This document shows, in pieces, positions 4,626 to 6,748 of a stretch of 6,748 nt of DNA. The translations under genes and the position numbers were made by a program. Under the pieces are notes generated by a model that was not told the DNA's origin, searched no databases, and saw nothing but the letters and a program-made list of their open reading frames with translations. Each line of letters opens with the position of its first letter. Positions within the stretch are counted from its first letter, which is position 1. Location of the stretch: contig CAAFWX010000060.1 of the NCBI GenBank assembly GCA_900766795.1, positions 1-6,748 on the forward strand, written 5' to 3'. The DNA comes from Oscillospiraceae bacterium. GTDB taxonomy: Bacteria > Bacillota_A > Clostridia > Oscillospirales > Ruminococcaceae.

Positions 4626-6725
4626 TTATCTGACCATGTATTTTCCGTTTTCGCGGAGCGTGTAAACTCCGCCCTCGGCTATCTCGGGAATGTAAACGGA
4701 GCTTAGTATGTTTCCGTCCTTGTCGGAGAGGAAAAGCGTTTCGCCTTTCTTAAGAGAAAAGGTTGCCTGATGCTGCATGAGCGCTTCGGAGGTCTTGTTG
4801 TTCTTCATGACGATAAGCAGCTCTCCGCCCGCCGCAATCGTCACATTCGGGAGCGCGTAGCGGGTAAGGTTGGTTTCATCGTCGGAAAGGTACAGCCCAT
4901 TTACCGAAATCGCCTCGGCGTTGGGGTTGCTGAGCTTGAGCCAGCCTGCGCCGCTGTTTGTGCAGATTTCGCTTATTCTGGGAGGTTCGCCGTGAATGTC
5001 AACCTTTTCTGTGACAAGCTTTACATACACCTGACCGTTCTCATTCGCCATGGAGAAGTCCACGGTGAGTTCGGGCGTTTCATAGCGCTTGCCGTTTACC
5101 TCCCACGCGACAAAGCGGTAGCCATCGAAAACCTCCGCTTTCACAGGCACACCGTATGCCTTGAAATAGCTTCCCGACACAATGCCGCCGACTGTCTGCT
5201 GCGTGTTGAGATAGGCGCTTGCGCCCCTCGCACCCGTAACCGATATGTCAAATTGCTCGTTCTCTATGTCGAAGCAATACGCCATGTCCTTGTACACGAT
5301 GGCAGAGCGGTTTTCCGCAAACTGTCGTATCATGTTGCGGCTGTCGTTGAAGTTGTTCTCACGCGCCCATGAGCTGACTATTCCAAGATTTAATGCGTAC
5401 ATCTGCTCGGGGTCGCTCTTTTCGATAAGCTCGTCAAGCGTTTCAAGAATGTTCTCGGTGCTGAATGCGTCTGCCATGACATCGCACATGGTGTTGGCAA
5501 ACTTCTCGCGCATATCCTGCCGTGCAAACAGCGAGATGAGCATACGGCTTCTGCCCGTCATGTGATTTCCCGAAAGCAGGTCGGAGATGGTGCGCGCCTT
5601 GTAGCCCTCGCCGTACAGCCCCCACGCATATTCCACATCAAAGAACAGATAGCGCCAGCGCCCGTCCATGTACTCCGAGGTAATCTCCTCGCCCTCCTCG
5701 GGGTAGTAGCGGTATATCTTGTAATTATTGCCGGGCCAGTCTTTGTTCGAGATGAACACCTGCATACAGTAATACTGCATGAGATTGTCGATATCAACAA
5801 GGCTGCAAAACTCCTCGAAGATGGTATCGTTGTTCATGTCGAACTCGAAAAGCTGGTTTACCCGTTTATAATCGGCAAGCGCTCTTTCGCTGCCGCCCGT
5901 GGGGTATTCGCTGTTTTCGATGATTTCGTACTGCTCCTTATTGCCGCCGAACTGGGTCGCGAGATAGTCCTCGTTGTAGTTCTCGTGCAGCCAAGAGAAG
6001 CCGTAGTACTCTCCGTTCAGGAACACCGCAGCAGGCGTTGTGTGCTGGGTGGTGGCAAAGCCGTAGTCGCGGGCAAGCTGCTGGGAAAGCTCGTCGCGCA
6101 CTCCCGCAAACTCGCGGTCGTTTGCGCCGTTTCTGAGCACAATGCGGTCATAAGCCGAGATAGGCATTCCGTCGTTGTCCACAGCGTCGGGGAAGAATGA
6201 GTACTTGAACTTTCCGTCCTTGCTGCCGTAGCTTTTTCTGGCAATAAGCTTCAGCGACTTGTGCTCGGGTACGCGGGAATATCCTCCCACAACCTTAACG
6301 CCCGCGGGCTGGGAAATCACGTTCTCTCCCGTGCTTTCAAACACCTCGACATAAATCGGGCGCTCCCACTCGGGTCCTGTCATAAAGTAGTTGCCCGGCG
6401 CGTTGTAGGGAATCTCCTCGCCTGCGTGCTCCTTGCAGTAGTCGTCGTAGACCTTTCCGGGCACGGCAATTCCGTACTCGTAGTCGTAGAGGTTGTACGG
6501 GTCGGTGGACAGCACAAACACCAGCGTGTCCTCGCTGAAACGCTCGTCAACGTCCTGCCCCGTAACAAAGCTTCTCGTAAAGACAGCGGAGCTTTCTCCC
6601 GCTTCGTTCACCGCAATCGCCTTTATTGTGGTGGCAATTACGTCCACGCCTGCGTTGATGTCAATGGGCGCGGTGTAAAGCGTGCTGTCGGAGATTACAG
6701 GGTCGCTTCCGTCCGTGGAGAAATA
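4626..6725 (-). CDS. CotH kinase-domain protein with chitobiase-type N-terminal module and lamin-tail-like C-terminus, 5' end missing
   Basis: 699 residues are present, numbered from the first genomic codon (TAT at 6725-6723); the true start lies beyond the window. Residues 1-54 match the chitobiase/beta-hexosaminidase C-terminal type module (STDGSDP, then LYTAPIDI, then IKAIAVNEAGESSAVF). About 62-480 is a CotH domain: VLRNGANDREF (196-206), FLNGEYYGFSWLHENYNEDYL (235-255), ISNKDWPGNNYKIYRY (325-340) and YLFFDVEYAWG (359-369). A beta-rich module spans about 485-577. A lamin-tail-like module covers about 583-694 (PRISEICTNS, WLKLSNP, GLYLSDD, LPNVTIAAGGELLIVM), ending at TAA 4628-4626. Known: Bacillus CotH phosphorylates spore coat proteins, and CotH domains also occur in clostridial secreted and cellulosome-associated proteins. 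No dockerin or LPxTG follows. Extracellular location is expected, but the signal peptide is off-window. Kinase activity is inferred. Confidence 0.93.
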   Translation of the reverse strand, partial: YFSTDGSDPVISDSTLYTAPIDINAGVDVIATTIKAIAVNEAGESSAVFTRSFVTGQDVDERFSEDTLVFVLSTDPYNLYDYEYGIAVPGKVYDDYCKEHAGEEIPYNAPGNYFMTGPEWERPIYVEVFESTGENVISQPAGVKVVGGYSRVPEHKSLKLIARKSYGSKDGKFKYSFFPDAVDNDGMPISAYDRIVLRNGANDREFAGVRDELSQQLARDYGFATTQHTTPAAVFLNGEYYGFSWLHENYNEDYLATQFGGNKEQYEIIENSEYPTGGSERALADYKRVNQLFEFDMNNDTIFEEFCSLVDIDNLMQYYCMQVFISNKDWPGNNYKIYRYYPEEGEEITSEYMDGRWRYLFFDVEYAWGLYGEGYKARTISDLLSGNHMTGRSRMLISLFARQDMREKFANTMCDVMADAFSTENILETLDELIEKSDPEQMYALNLGIVSSWARENNFNDSRNMIRQFAENRSAIVYKDMAYCFDIENEQFDISVTGARGASAYLNTQQTVGGIVSGSYFKAYGVPVKAEVFDGYRFVAWEVNGKRYETPELTVDFSMANENGQVYVKLVTEKVDIHGEPPRISEICTNSGAGWLKLSNPNAEAISVNGLYLSDDETNLTRYALPNVTIAAGGELLIVMKNNKTSEALMQHQATFSLKKGETLFLSDKDGNILSSVYIPEIAEGGVYTLRENGKYMVR

Positions 6726-6748
6726 AGATCGGAAGAGCACACGTCTGA
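6726..6748 (+). other. Illumina TruSeq adapter remnant (assembly artefact)
   Basis: The final 23 bases begin AGATCGGAAGAGC and continue ACACGTCTGA, identical to the start of the standard TruSeq read-1 adapter. They are not genomic. Read on the minus strand they supply a false GTG start and the residues MLFRS ahead of the truncated CotH protein. Confidence 0.97.

Overview
This 6.7-kb window looks like a short metagenomic or draft-assembly contig from an anaerobic Gram-positive bacterium of the class Clostridia, most plausibly a Ruminococcus/Oscillospiraceae-type genome. The pointers are strong GGAGG-type ribosome binding sites, AT-rich promoters with clear TATAAT boxes in a moderately GC-rich coding background, a MurR/RpiR regulator beside an HI0933-family flavoprotein, and a large CotH-domain protein with chitobiase-type and lamin-tail-like modules. 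The taxonomic placement is inference. The right end carries 23 bases of Illumina adapter (6726-6748), so it is a library artefact and not genomic sequence.

Layout. On the minus strand at the left, an RpiR-type regulator (894-1754, TTG start) overlaps by 8 bases the start of an FAD-dependent oxidoreductase of the HI0933/BaiN family. The oxidoreductase runs off the left edge with 300 codons present. A 328-base AT-rich intergenic region (1755-2082) separates this pair from a divergent plus-strand pair. It carries a good minus-strand promoter, an extended -10 plus-strand promoter, and a cluster of TTGCA-type repeats that could be operators. The plus-strand pair is a two-TM membrane protein with a YcxB-like C-terminal domain (2083-2949) and, 27 bases later, a 464-residue protein that I do not recognise (2977-4371). 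Converging on it from the right is the minus-strand CotH-domain gene (4626-6725), whose N-terminus is missing.

The 254-base gap between the convergent genes is dense with structure. It has two copies of a terminator-like hairpin with an AGCGCC/GGCGCT core and identical TCAATT loops, a 22-base inverted repeat with one mismatch, and a perfect 12-bp hairpin at the centre. It looks like a mobile or duplicated intergenic repeat that also serves as a bidirectional terminator.

Functionally, the RpiR regulator probably controls its own operon and perhaps the divergent pair. The membrane protein and its partner are probably cotranscribed. The CotH protein is probably a separate secreted or surface protein. 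I found no defence system, CRISPR array, RNA gene or transposase. The least explained items are the intergenic repeat and the unrecognised 464-residue protein.
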